Assembly (NCBI GenBank): GCA_031308135.1 | Contig: JAHLJT010009436.1 | Coordinates: forward strand, 158,009,976-158,073,975 | Direction: 5' to 3' | Source: Acheta domesticus | Lineage: Eukaryota; Arthropoda; Insecta; Orthoptera; Gryllidae | DNA length: 64,000 nucleotides | Shown: in pieces, positions 32,641 to 44,130 of the stretch | How the letters are laid out: each line of letters opens with the position of its first letter | How positions within the stretch are numbered: the stretch's first letter is position 1 | Notes under the pieces: model-generated | What the model was told of the DNA's origin: nothing | Database searches by the model: none | Seen by the model: the letters and a program-made list of their open reading frames with translations, nothing else | Program-made: the position numbers and the translations under genes

Positions 32641-32990
32641 TTCATCACCACAGCTATTACCGCCTCCTAACGATCCGCTACTTTGCCATTGCCTTTTTCA
32701 GCGGGTCGCAGCCCTGGCTGTCGTTTCCCAGCGGCAGCCACCGCTGCAGGTGCGACGCCCCACCGCATTGTCCGACGACGGCGACAAAACGCGGGCGCGG
32801 CGCGAATCGCGGCGCTGTCGCGGAGGCCGCGCTCAATGTCGCTTCGGCAAACGCGCGGGCGCTCGCGCACACAAAAGCGACGCGCATTAGGGTTAAGAAG
32901 CAAACAAATGAGCGAATGACGGCGACATAAACAGTTGTTCATATTGCGGGGCTGGCTCAATGGAGCGCGGTGCGGGGGGCGCGGGCTGCA
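32641..32990. other. CpG island
   Basis: CpG-rich, non-repetitive, with GCGGGCGCGGCGCG near 32790 and CGCGCGGGCGCTCGCGC near 32855. Overlapping frames on both strands (69-133 codons) are Arg/Ala-rich without domains. Promoter-type function is possible only. Confidence 0.5.
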
Positions 32991-33860
32991 TCCCTGATCA
33001 GTGGAGTCCCGAGGCCCACTGAGGCACACCATTAGAAACTCCATTCGTGTGATGGGCTCGCCAAGCAAACAATGACGAATGGCAAGTGAGTTAATATTTT
33101 CTCTTCGTTTGTTTTGATGAAGTGAACGTTTCGTAAGATTAAAATTTTAAGGTTTTTCATAAAATTTTCTTTGTCTAGACATGAGATTTTTCGGAAATAT
33201 ACAGACAAAATATTAATTTTATTATTATAAAAATGAGAATAGTGATCATTTCTACAACGAAATACTATTATTTCTACGGTTTTTTTATAAAGGAAACGTA
33301 ACAATTAATACTATTTGTCACGATTAGCAAATATTTGACTAGACTTCATGTTAAATTATGCCGGAGATTCATCAGTAAATTCATTCAATATTCCTCTCTT
33401 AGTATGAACATCACACAACTTGGAAGTTTTTTTCATTAGAGCTAAACTCGTGAGTAGGTTTTACGAGATTAATTCATCACACTTTGACATCCTTCACTTT
33501 TTTTGTTTATTCTTTCTGGAGAGTTCTACTCGAATCAAATTTCATGCTGATTTGCAGTGAATAAATGCAAGTAGTTACAGGAAACTTCAAAGGGATTTTC
33601 TTGAGTTGCAGACCACATCGTATTTCATATTTCAGAGATTTTGAATTTGATTGAAAGCAAATTTGATCTCAAGATTAAGACCAGAACAAAATGGGCGGAT
33701 TGAATAGATTAATTATTTTAATTATGATTAGGAATATATTTCTACAACTTGATTCGTACAAATTGTTGGACAATTCAGTCATACAATTGGAATGGCGACT
33801 TCAGTGTACCGGTCCTAAATGTCCTCTGAAGTGCTGGTTGAAGGTGAAGCTCGAGTTCAG
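32991..33860. other. AT-rich interval
   Basis: AT-rich, no gene recognised. Confidence 0.45.
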
Positions 33861-34330
33861 AGGACGGTGAGTTCTGTTGGAGGGCGCGGGGTTGGGGCGG
33901 CCGGTGGCGCAGCGGCACCCGAAGGGCGATCCTCTCCCTCCCGCGCCCCCGGCCTCCGGCTTCGAATGTAAACATAATTTCCTGCGACAAAGGAAACCTC
34001 GGAATTGCACGTTTCCTCCCGTTGACACGCGGAGGACCGGACGGGCGTTTATTTTGGGCACTGCAGGGGGGAGAGCGGCGGGAGCGGCGCCGGGTAGGGG
34101 GCAAGGGCGGGGCGGAGACGGACGTGGGGGAGCTGGTGGGGGCGAGTGAGGAGTCGGGAAAGGGACTAGGAAGGGCAGTGCCGGTTGGGAGACGAGGGCA
34201 CAACAGGGACGAGGATGGAGTGGAGGCGAGTGCGGTGACGGGGAAAGTGGGGAGGGTGAGGAAGGGCGGGGCCGGGTGTGGGAGCGCACGTGGTAGGAGA
34301 GGGAGCTTGCGTGGCCCGTAAGCATCCTCG
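33861..34330. other. CpG island, G-skewed right half
   Basis: Non-repetitive GC-rich start (33861-34020) followed by GGGGGCAAGGGCGGGGC- and GGAGTGGAGGCGAG-type G-rich sequence. Same architecture as the 30.8-31.4 kb island: a unique CpG half followed by a G-skewed half. Frames up to 185 codons are compositional. Confidence 0.55.
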
Positions 34331-34607
34331 CGAACACTTGTTTACATTCCCGATGCACGATGAGAAGGGAGGTAACCGGAATTAAACTGCTACTGGGTGG
34401 AAATCCTCCGCGAAATAACGCAAAGGCAGTTTCTCCCTTCGCGCTTGGGATCCCACGATCTGCTCGCGGTTTTGATTATTTAGTAACGTTGGGGTATCTC
34501 CACTATCAATTCTTAAACGGTTGAGAGGAGCCAATATTGCTTTTACTTTACTTAATGTTATCATAATTTATGTCGTGCATTAATCCAAAAGAATGTCATA
34601 ATTTGAA

Positions 34608-34666
34608 GCTTATAAGGGAAAAAAGTTGGGTATCGCTTATAAGGGAAAAAAGTTGGGTAAAGTATC
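34608..34666. repeat. 27-bp direct tandem duplication
   Basis: GCTTATAAGGGAAAAAAGTT plus GGGTATC occurs at 34608-34634 and again from 34635 with a 5-bp insertion near its end. Recent by its near identity. Confidence 0.93.
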
Positions 34667-36235
34667 GTGGAATTTTCTGTATCAATTTTCAACGCTCGAA
34701 AACGTGGTAAACGATTGCATTTCTACCTCAAGATACTGAGTTTAAAAAGATCATCATATTTTCAACTGCTTCATCGTTCTTACGATGATTAGACGATGCA
34801 AGCTTTTCTCAAAATGGAATACCCGCAATCACAAATACGCTTTACTTTACGACTGAGACGCGGCTCACCCCGGACAGCCAAGAATACAATGACTCCGGCC
34901 ACAGAAGCCTACGAATCTACTCTTTTCGTTACATACTTATTATCTGACTTTACATAACTTTTTTGTTCAGATTATTTTGCGCTTACCACGTTGCCAAATC
35001 AACGATAACCATTCGCGGTGCTCTGAGCGCACCAGAAGCAGAGTTCGTTCTTCATGAGTCAACTGATAGTAAATTAGTGCATAATTGAATAAATTACGTA
35101 TTGTACCATTAATGACGGTGCCTCGGACGCAGCTTGATTCATCGGCGTATTAGTGTGCACTGAGTCCATAAACCATCGGTCACCCTCCTCACACATCCCC
35201 TCCTGCGCACCGCACTGGCGCATGTGATGAGAGCAAGGGCTTCCACCCAAACCGCCTGCCCCCTCCCTTCCCCGCTTCGGCCCGCTGCAGTGGGACTGGA
35301 ATGCGTGAATTTCAGCCTGGGCACTTCACGGCGGAATCTCACCAATACGTGTACATTGAAGCTTATTTTACAATTTTTGTGTGATGGAAAACTATATCGA
35401 CTATGATTAAGATCTTTTGGATATATTTGCTGAAATTATATCTGTAAAATAGGAGAAAAATAGAATGTTGTCATTTAAACCCATTGCCTTATTGGTTTTG
35501 TGGTTAGCTTTTATATATTGTACACAATGGCTCTCAGGTTAAACCCCGATCGATGACAACAATTTTATACGAGACTTCCTTTGCAAGCAATTACAAACTC
35601 GTCACTACATGTTTCACATTTTCTAGTAAACAAATTTTGTAATGAAAAAATGGTATATTAAGAGTTCGTTATTTGCTAAAATATTTTGAACTTTCCTTCC
35701 TGAGAAATGTCTTAGTTTATACTGAGTGGGGTATTGCATGATACCAACCATCCACGTAATTCACGCAATACTAGTAATGCGTATTAATATTTTCGAATAT
35801 ACGCATAAATTGAAGGAAGAATAAGCATCCTCTGGCTATGTAAGTGATGTCAATGGTTTTGTTACATACTTAGGAAGTTTGTAAAAATACAAAAACAACG
35901 AAAACTTTAGATCTTGATCGAAATATGCCAATATTTGATTGTGTTAATCCGCAATTTCTCCTTCCTGATATTATATCTATATCGTCATAGCGAGCGCGTC
36001 ATTGCATACGTCACAGCTGACGTCATGCCATGAGAAAGAAAGTAATTTCGATATTCACGTGTGCCGTTTCAGAACAGCTAATTTTTGCTGCTTTAAGACC
36101 CAATTTTCCACACACTCAGCAGCAAAATTTTTGCTTGTGCAGGCCACCAGTTGTATGCTAAGACCGACGCAATTGTAGTTGAGCAGGAAATGTATGTATG
36201 GTGTAGCGTTGGTAACGAGCTGTAGTATGTTGTTC
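34667..36235. other. AT-rich interval without recognisable genes
   Basis: AT-rich. A GC-balanced patch at 35110-35345 carries short frames on both strands, unrecognised. Confidence 0.45.
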
Positions 36236-36340
36236 CGATCGGCTGCTGGCATTGTGCCTCCTCTCGCAGCCCTTGGAGGAGGGGCCTCCGCGCCGGTGGG
36301 CGGGAGATAGGGGGCCAAAGGGAGGGTCCCGCGTCAAGGG
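36236..36340. other. short GC-rich patch
   Basis: About 100 bp GC-rich sequence in AT-rich surroundings. No coding support. Confidence 0.35.
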
Positions 36341-38059
36341 CAAGTGATCGACTACTGAAGGGAGACTGTCCATCAAAAGGGGACATGAGTCGTGATTACA
36401 GAATGGAAACCACAGCTGCAAATACTACGATTCGTGACTATACAAGGATTTCGCACAAAGGTGACTCTACGAAGTTTTCATGGAGATTTCCTGAAGGAGA
36501 AGTTTTTAAGTAACTCGTAAAAGTTTTTTACAGTCTCAATAAATGGTACTTATAACGTTTTAATGTGCGTTTATGAGTCAAAACGCAGTTGATTAATACA
36601 CTAAATAAAAATATTGTTGAGAATGCCATGTACATGAAGAGCTTGCGCATTAACATACGTTACGTCATCCAGAGCAAGCCTTCCGTTATTCGTAATTGGT
36701 AAAATTTCGATTTTAATCGAAGTGTATCTTACATTGTTACTGCTCCAAGTCGTTCAATAATAGGAATAAGGCTTATACAGTAAACAGATCAGCCACACTT
36801 TCACCAAGATCCACATATTAATATTTACATATAACAGGAGGCTTGTTGTGGCTTGTGTGGATTATCTTGTTACTGTCTTAAGCTTAAGTGTCCCAAGCTT
36901 AATGATACACAGGACATGCAACATTTTCAATAAAACTATCCACTCACTGGTGAATATGTCATATTGCTTCGCATCATTTTATTTTGTCATTTTATCCGTG
37001 TCTGACTGCTCTAGTTTGCGTAAAATGATTAGATATAACTACGACTTTTCTTATATTCTAGATCTTTCTCAATTAATAATCCCATTAAAACATTGTCCTG
37101 AACTTCATCCTATTGATTCCCAATGAACATTGAAGAAAATCCTACAACCTTGTTTTGGGTAATACTTTTGATTCTGCTGCAACCAGATATATTCAGTATC
37201 CAGCGTCCATAGCACACCATGTAAATTTTGAATACATATAAATATGACGTATTGTTATGCATAATGAAGAGCAGATGGTTTCACTCGCAAAGCAGTATTT
37301 GATGGTTTCTCTTGCCAGACTGTTCAATCAAGCACAGAGCATCTCGGAATTATTTGTAGATTGAAATAAATTAAACATGCTTTTATTTATGATTTAATGA
37401 TTTGAATTGATGTAAAATCGCCACAAGCTCTAAACTGCTTAAAAGGCAATGATGGTAACTAAAATAATGTGTGTAGTATTAACATGGTCGCTTTCTAGGA
37501 GAGAATGATGTGTTAATTGGTGTCCAGATTCTGCCAAGCATACTTCATTCTTGATTAGGTAACAGTTTGTAAATCCACCAGCCAACTGTAGGGGTGCCCC
37601 TGACGGAGTGATATAATACTATCCGCCATACGGAAGTGTGTGGAGCCTTCAGCTGTTGCCTAGTGTGCGCCTGTAAATAGATACGGGGTTCGGAAATAGT
37701 TATCAGGAATGTCTTGTCTACACAAAATCGCAATTAATTTTTATTTTCTATAATTTTGGTAAAAATTAATGAACTCCTAACGACAACTCAGTATTTTATT
37801 TAGTATCGGATAAAATATAATTTCGGAATGTGGCGAGAAAGAGAGAGATTTTGTACGATTTAAATGTGGATATTTGAGGACAGAAAAACTGTCGGATCAT
37901 TTCCTCTAAAATCATTTTCGTATTGTCATACTTTAAAGCAATTTTGAATTATTTTTTTAATATTTAAACCAGATTTGTGTACAACTTCGACCTTTCTAAA
38001 ACAATAGAAAGGATTAATACTTCTGTTAGTTCCTGTAATTTTGATGTTAATGTTTCCTG
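36341..38059. other. AT-rich interval without recognisable genes
   Basis: Long AT-rich stretch, no gene or RNA recognised. The 92-codon frame at 36848-37126 has AT-driven composition. Confidence 0.45.
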
Positions 38060-38100
38060 TTCCGTGGTGCGAAGCCGAGTTCGATTCCCGGTCAGAGCAA
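38060..38100 (+). other. tRNA-like B-box fragment
   Basis: GAGTTCGATTCCCGG at 38084-38098 is a strong T-loop/B-box sequence. No A box or acceptor stem lies at the correct distance upstream, so this is probably a SINE or tRNA relic. Confidence 0.35.
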
Positions 38101-38895
38101 AAATAGAGAAGTAGCTTTCTACAATAGTTTCAATTTTTATGGCTTTGCAACGAAAAAAAGCTCAGGCAGGCCAAGTATACTAGATCATTACGCTATTGGT
38201 GAGCACTTCATGCTCGCTAATGTCTCCCTTACCCCCAGGCATGGATAATAAATAAAATCACGACCCCTATTTATCAAGACTCATTGGAGGCATGACACAT
38301 GAAAATTGCATGAGAAATGAACCTTTGAGTTTTGTTTCTGTACTGAAGGGCCGTGTTCTGGAGGAAAATGCATTTCGTCCTCATCTGCGTTGTACATCTT
38401 CAGATCAGTTCGAATGAGTGGTCAGGCGTCACCACTTAGAATGTCCTCAAAAAGGGTGGACCAGACGTAATGGAACACAATTTGTTCACATTGATTAGAT
38501 CGTCAAACAACAAAACTTAGGCTAATTTGGTAATCAGATTAATTTGAACACTAGTATTCTAATACTCCCGCGTTAATTTGAACTACAGTCTGTCATTTTT
38601 AGCAAAAATGATGGTTAAATTTAAACGGATGTTATACAAGTAGTTTACTGAAATACAACATATAATTATTTAAAAATAATAAAATTCTAAACACATCGTT
38701 TATACAGCGAATAATACTATATTCAGCGTTGATTTCTCACCGTTTACATGGGCTTTATAAGTATTCGAATCGGTCAGATTTCTGAGAACGCGAGCTTATT
38801 AATCACTTTGGTAATTGTGATGACACGTAACGAAGAATGCAAAAGAGATTACAAAGGGATCATTACAAAAGGGATAAACTATATACGATATTCTT
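38101..38895. other. AT-rich interval
   Basis: No gene recognised. Confidence 0.4.
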
Positions 38896-39116
38896 ATTAC
38901 AATACAATACTGAAGTTTGTTATTAAACGAGGTCGTTTAGATTGATGTTCATATTACAATACAATACTGAAGTGATTATTAAATGAGGTCTTTAGACGGA
39001 TATTTATATTACAATACAATACTGAAGTGCGTTATTAAATGAGGTCGTTAGACTGATGTTCATATTACAATACAATACTGAAGTTTATTATTAAACGAGG
39101 TCGTTAAACTGATGTA
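38896..39116. repeat. tandem array of four ~56-bp units
   Basis: Units begin ATTACAATACAATACTGAAG at 38896, 38953, 39008 and 39064 (lengths 57, 55, 56 and a last one of ~53). Each continues with TTATTAAAYGAGGTCGTTWG and a GATGTTCAT-like end. Small indels separate copies. The array ends directly at a GC-rich island. Confidence 0.95.
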
Positions 39117-39960
39117 CGCTGAAGGGTAGTAGATCCAGCCGGCGCGAGGCCAACGTCATCAGGCCGGGTAGTAGCGCCGAGGAAAGAGGACGGAATGAAG
39201 GGGGGGGGGGCTCAGCGGCCGCCGCGCGCCCAGGCTGGAGGAGCATGGAGGGTGCTCGCACCTGAAGGGGCGTTTTGGGAGCGCGTGCGCGGGCAGGCAC
39301 GGCGCAGCGCGGTGGCCAGGCGGAGGGGGTGGCGGGGGAGGTAATGAGGGTTCACGCCATGGGAGGCTGAGCGGTGTGGTGAGAGGTTTGCCAGTGTGGG
39401 TGGCCGGGGTGATGTTCTCGAAGGGCAAATTGGGAACTGGTGAAGAACGGTACGAGTTTCAACAATAGGTAAACCAGACTGGACCGAACCGATATGAGCA
39501 GTGTGTTGCGGATCGATGCGGGGCGGGGTGGTGAGATAGATGTGGCACTGATCAATGTGGCGCGTGTCGATCTGATGCGGATTGGTGAGACGTGTCGCGG
39601 TGTGGCGGTGTGGATCAGTATGGTGTGAATCGGAGTGGTGCGGAACGGTGAGACGCGTGGCGGTGTGGCGTGGATGGCTGCGGCGCGGATCGGTGAGACG
39701 TGGCTCTGTGTGGCACGGCGCGAGTTGGATCAATGCGTACGAGCTAAGCGCTACGACGGGAGACGGAGAGGGATGGGAACGGGGCGGCGCTGGGGTTCGG
39801 GGGTGTGGCGTGGGAGTGGCCACCCGCGAGGGCGCAGGTGAATGGGACGCCTCGTCCGCTGCGTTGACGTGGTGGCGGCGGGGGCGGGGAAGGCGCGGCC
39901 GGGACGGCGGCGAGCAACGAGGTGAGCGAGCCCTCCAGAGTGAGGTTGTGGGTGGTCAGT
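39117..39960. other. G-skewed GC-rich island with degenerate repeats
   Basis: GC-rich. The part at 39480-39740 has imperfect repeats of GGTGAGACGTG, GGCGGTGTGG and GGATCGG-type words, a degenerate minisatellite. Frames up to 203 codons on either strand are low-complexity (His/Thr/Pro- or Arg/Gly-rich). Confidence 0.65.
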
Positions 39961-40744
39961 TCGTCACTCACCCCCACACAAAGGACACTCTTTCCTGGGT
40001 GTTAGCCATCACTGAAAGAAGGGCGCTAAACGCCAAATTTATATCAGCGTGTATAGACCTGTCTTTGCGATTTCAAAATGAGGTTGGTGTGTTGGAAGTT
40101 GATGTGTTTCTCAGCAGATTGTGACAAAAAATTATTATTATTACATTTCACTTCCATCCCTTTGATAGCGAAGGACGAAGGTAAAGCTTAGACACAAGCC
40201 ACCAGTCTTGTGATTTCTGTAAGGAACGTTTTTTTAGTGCTGTCATTATCACAAGTGAAAATACTGCAATAGAATGAAATGCTTGTATGGCAAAATAAAC
40301 AAATTACAACCAAGTAGTACAACCAAGTAGGTGCACCTTATAAGAAATTAAGAATTAAATTAACATTATACAAATAAATGAAAGTCAGATTTGACTACAA
40401 GCAACGTGCGTGACTTGTGTTCCATTTCAAAGCTGCGCGTAGCTGGTGGTATGACGTCAGCTGCGCGCAAGTGGAGTCTGGCACCAGTGGTGGGGGTCGA
40501 CAGGGCTGGACAAAGTACAGCGTCTGCGAGGCGGCACACGTGTTGCGAAGGAATCTTCGGTGATGCAATGCCACAAAATTCAGAGTAACAATCCTATCGT
40601 TACGTTGTCACAGCCTGGGGCAGGAAGGCAAAAATTGTAGTGATTGAGTTGTAGCCTTGTATGCGAGTTCAGCTGGACGAGAATTATCATTGCATTATGC
40701 ATATGATAAAATAGTATGTTGAGTGAGCTGGCAATAAAACAATT
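39961..40744. other. mixed AT-rich interval
   Basis: No gene recognised. The GC-balanced patch at 40400-40570 is unclassified. A tandem echo AACCAAGTAG occurs twice near 40307-40330. Confidence 0.4.
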
Positions 40745-41170
40745 ACAGGTCACTGAGTCAAGACAGTTTATAGACTTCGGTATACAACACTGGAGTAACA
40801 ACACAGTTATGTAACCACAAGCCGTAATGCAGATTCTACACGTGGCAAGATTACACATTACGTAGATGAAACATTCACTATCAAAAACTGGAGACATGGA
40901 ATGCTTGTTGCGTCGCACTTAACAATAGCTGTAGTGCGAGAAATAATGTTTAAGGAGATCACTAGATTGACACAGTTTATAATGTCGACACATAGCACAG
41001 TTCGTATTAGAAAACACAGCCATGTAACCACGAGGCCGTAATAGAGATTATACACCTGGCAAAAGTACACATTGTATAGAAGCGACATTCACTATCAACA
41101 ACTGGAGATGTGGAATGTTTGTTACGTAGCATTTAACAATAGTTGTAGTGCGAGAAATAATGTTCAGGAC
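40745..41170. repeat. tandem dimer of a ~210-bp unit
   Basis: Two adjacent, diverged copies offset by 209-214 bp. ACAGTTTATA occurs at 40763 and 40972, and TGTAGTGCGAGAAATAATGT ends both copies (about 40929 and 41143). Shared inside are CAACTGGAGAYRTGGAATG and ATTCACTATCAA. It may be a fragment of a satellite or a locally duplicated segment. No protein evidence. Confidence 0.92.
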
Positions 41171-41734
41171 GTGCATTTTACAACATTGCCTCATACACGA
41201 CAGAGGAAGCGGCTCTAACGTCCACCTCGTACAAGGTTGACTCAGAAAGTGAGATTATTTTTGCAACGGCTGACTGAGAGTCAGGCGCTTGGCGCTCGAA
41301 GATAAAACTGACCAATCAGCGGCCACTTGGCATTATGACAAATGTTAGATTTGCATTAATAATTGAAATGTATTATATAGAAATACATGTTATTGAATAT
41401 TAAAACTTGGTATGCATGTTACATGATTAAGTTCGTAAAAATGTAGAATGGTGTCTGCAAAATTAAGATGTTCTCGGAAGGAGGAACTGGGGGCGGCAGT
41501 TGGCGAAACTGCCGGCTGATGTGCTCATGTCGGAATTCCAGGAACTGAACCGTTAAAGATATGAATTTGTGGATACTGTTAAATTGACATAAAACATAGA
41601 ATAAGAAAATAAATAAAATACAAAATGAAATGTACAATGACTTATGTATACAATGTGCATTTGCATACTTTATAATTAAGCTTGCTTGTACGAACAGTGG
41701 TAGCATGTTTTCTCGGATATAAACACTGCTCGTT
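41171..41734. other. AT-rich interval
   Basis: No gene recognised. Confidence 0.4.
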
Positions 41735-41771
41735 CTTCTTCTTCTTCTTCTTCTTCTTCTTCTTCTTCTTC
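41735..41771. repeat. (CTT)n microsatellite
   Basis: About twelve perfect CTT units. It resembles the retroelement tail repeat at 46.74 kb, but no element is recognisable next to it. Confidence 0.96.
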
Positions 41772-42840
41772 ATAAATACAATTTTTTGTGTTGTTTCAGT
41801 CCCATTTTACCTTTTATACGACAAAAAGGATTTTCAGAAGTAACGCCTCGAAATTTCTTTCGCCTACATAAACGTTTTGTGTTACAAGGATTAAATAGGA
41901 TTCGCGTATCCTTTTATATACACAAACTAAAACTGGATTTCCAGAGTCGACATAAAATACGTAAATTGATCATAATTACAAAATTAATTCACGTGAGAAT
42001 GGACACCAAAAACCATAAGCGTTAAATCACCTGAACACCATGTTGAAAAAAAGATATCTCAATAACTCCTTAAGAAATGCTAGAATTATTGTTGCAAATA
42101 AATTGCAGTTTTCTTCAATGTTGCCCATCAGGCATATCAGCCACCAAATCATGTCTTACACCGTGGGAGACAATCAAAATAGAAGCAGATTATTTTCATA
42201 TATTCACCTCGGTAAATAAAAAAACTCAAAGCAGTTTAATAATAAAAGGTAGAACTATTTTAAGGAATATACATATTTTGTATTATACACTTCAATTAAC
42301 TATTATACCATAGCTAGTCAATAATAATGAAACAATTTTTATGGCCAAATGTGCACAAGCATATTGGGGACACAGGTTGGGTTACGTAAAGTCCTACTTA
42401 GAAAAAAATACGCCATACCTAGACATTGATTTTCATATATGGCCACGAACATTTTTAAACTACAGTTGTCGTTTTTATAAAACATTGTAACAACTTTGAA
42501 AACGACCGCTATCTTAATTTTTCAGCAATATTTATTGCTAGTATATTTTTTTGGCAGTTGTAATGGCCGCGAGAGGAAAAAGAAAGTGGGAAATAAAGCC
42601 ATCAAACAACTTACACTGAACAAAATACTTCAAGTATTATTTATAATTATTTCATTTTCGTATTAGTTCAATATTTATAGAATCATTTATTTATAATCGT
42701 AATACGTTCGAAGTGCATTAAGTAGGTGGATTTGAAGACCATAGCAAGGACATGTATTGTGGTAGATTTCGAGTGCAACAATCACATGTACTGTACCTGC
42801 TCTTCCTAATAGCCAGTTAGCGAAGTATGTTTTCATATGT
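41772..42840. other. AT-rich interval
   Basis: No gene recognised; short frames only. Confidence 0.4.
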
Positions 42841-42864
42841 GGCGATGAAGGTTCCACAGGTGAA

Positions 42865-42881
42865 CCTCCCACAGGGAGGTC
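42865..42881. other. perfect short hairpin next to the foldback element
   Basis: ACCTCCC ACA GGGAGGT: 7-bp perfect arms with a 3-base loop, ending a few bases before the foldback element starts. Possibly part of its insertion site or of another repeat. Confidence 0.5.
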
Positions 42882-42882
42882 G

Positions 42883-43475
42883 CTGACACGCAACACTCAC
42901 CGTGCTGGATACTCGGATTGACATGAAATTTCACCAGCTGATAGAGCACCATGCAAAACCTGTATACGCAAATTTTGAAGTGCTATGGAATATTATAAAT
43001 AGTATTTTATAGGCATTTATCAGGACATTTTATAGGCAGGTATCAGGACCTTTCGTGACCTTGGCGCTTCCGGCAGCGGGCGAGCCGTTGCTTCGTTAGC
43101 AGGAACGTTACGCGGCGTCTATCAGCCGGTGTCAGATTTCCAAGCGCGTTCGTTCCATCTGAACCTGCAAAGTAAACACCCGTTTTTGTCACCCCGCCTG
43201 CCCTCCAAGTAACTGAGACCATGCCGATAGGCCATGCCGATAGTGCAGGCGCGGTGTGTGAGTAACGGCCGCAGAACCAGCGGCGAGCAGCGATTTCCGC
43301 CCTTCCACGGTCGGTAAGGTCAAGAATGGTCCCCACACTAATTATTGCAAAACCACTACTTGCAATACTTCATAGCACGTAAAAATTTGTATATAGGGGT
43401 TTTGAAAGGTGCTGAACAAGCTGGTAAAATTTCAAGTCAATCCGAGTATCCAGCACGGTGAGTGTTGCGTGTGAG
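42883..43475. mobile_element. foldback/MITE-like element with ~110-bp terminal inverted repeats
   Basis: The left end (42883-42995) starts CACGCAACACTCACCGTGCT after a few bases and continues GGATACTCGGATTGAC. The reverse complement of the right end (43363-43475) gives the same sequence at roughly 80-90% identity over about 110 bp, with the outermost ~35 bp almost perfect. The ~365-bp interior has a direct repeat (TTTATAGGCA...ATCAGGAC, twice at 43005-43052) and a GC-rich centre with a 97-codon minus-strand frame of no known family. I see no clear target-site duplication, so superfamily is open. Confidence 0.88.
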
Positions 43476-43489
43476 AACCCCCATCGGTC

Positions 43490-44130
43490 TCCGTTCGCTC
43501 GCGTTGCAGGGTGAACGTGGCGGCTGAGGCGCCACCTTCAGAGAGAGGTGGCCTCTTCCAGGACCATCTCTCTCCTCCCCTCTTCCCAGCTCCCCCCGCC
43601 CCAATTCCTTTGGTGGTTCCTCTTTTCACTCGTCATCCACACCTTATCTGCCCGCCCTTACTGAACTCTGTCTCAGCCCCATCGTGCCCCTCGTCGTCTC
43701 TCCCTCACCCCTCGCCCTTCCCATCCCTCTGGTCCGCCATCTCCCGGTCACCTCACCACGCTCTGCCTTGCCAACCCCACCGACGTGCTCCTGCCCCCTT
43801 CCTGTTCCGCCACGCGTCACCCACCACGCACACTCTGCCATGTCTCTCCCCCCCGCCTCTTTACCGCTCTTTTCCGTCTCGGCAATGCCTCGCCCCTCGT
43901 CACCCGGCCTCCACCCGCCTCGTTTCGTACCTCCCAGCCTTGATTGTTCTATTCTCGTCCCGTATCGTTCCGTCCCCCTCCCATTCACCCCGCCTTGTCC
44001 CGCGCCGGTATTTCCGCTTAATTGAAGCCGCGCAGCCCCTCCGCGGTGCGGTGCGGCGCGGCGTTCCCCTCATGGTCGCAGGGGCGGCCCCGCATCCGCA
44101 GAGCTCACCGCCTCCCAGCCGCGCTGGAGC
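43490..44130. other. C-skewed CpG island
   Basis: Pyrimidine-rich, moderately CpG-rich, without a clean repeat unit, ending with a denser CpG part (44020-44110, GCGGTGCGGTGCGGCGCGGC). It begins directly after the foldback element. Frames up to 247 codons are Pro/Ser/Leu-rich and unrecognised. Confidence 0.55.

Noticed and set aside
38060..38100. tRNA gene
   Set aside because: Only the T-arm/B-box sequence is present. No D-arm, anticodon arm or acceptor stem at proper spacing.
38896..39116. CRISPR-like array
   Set aside because: Units are contiguous ~56-bp tandem copies with no unique spacers, in eukaryotic AT-rich DNA.
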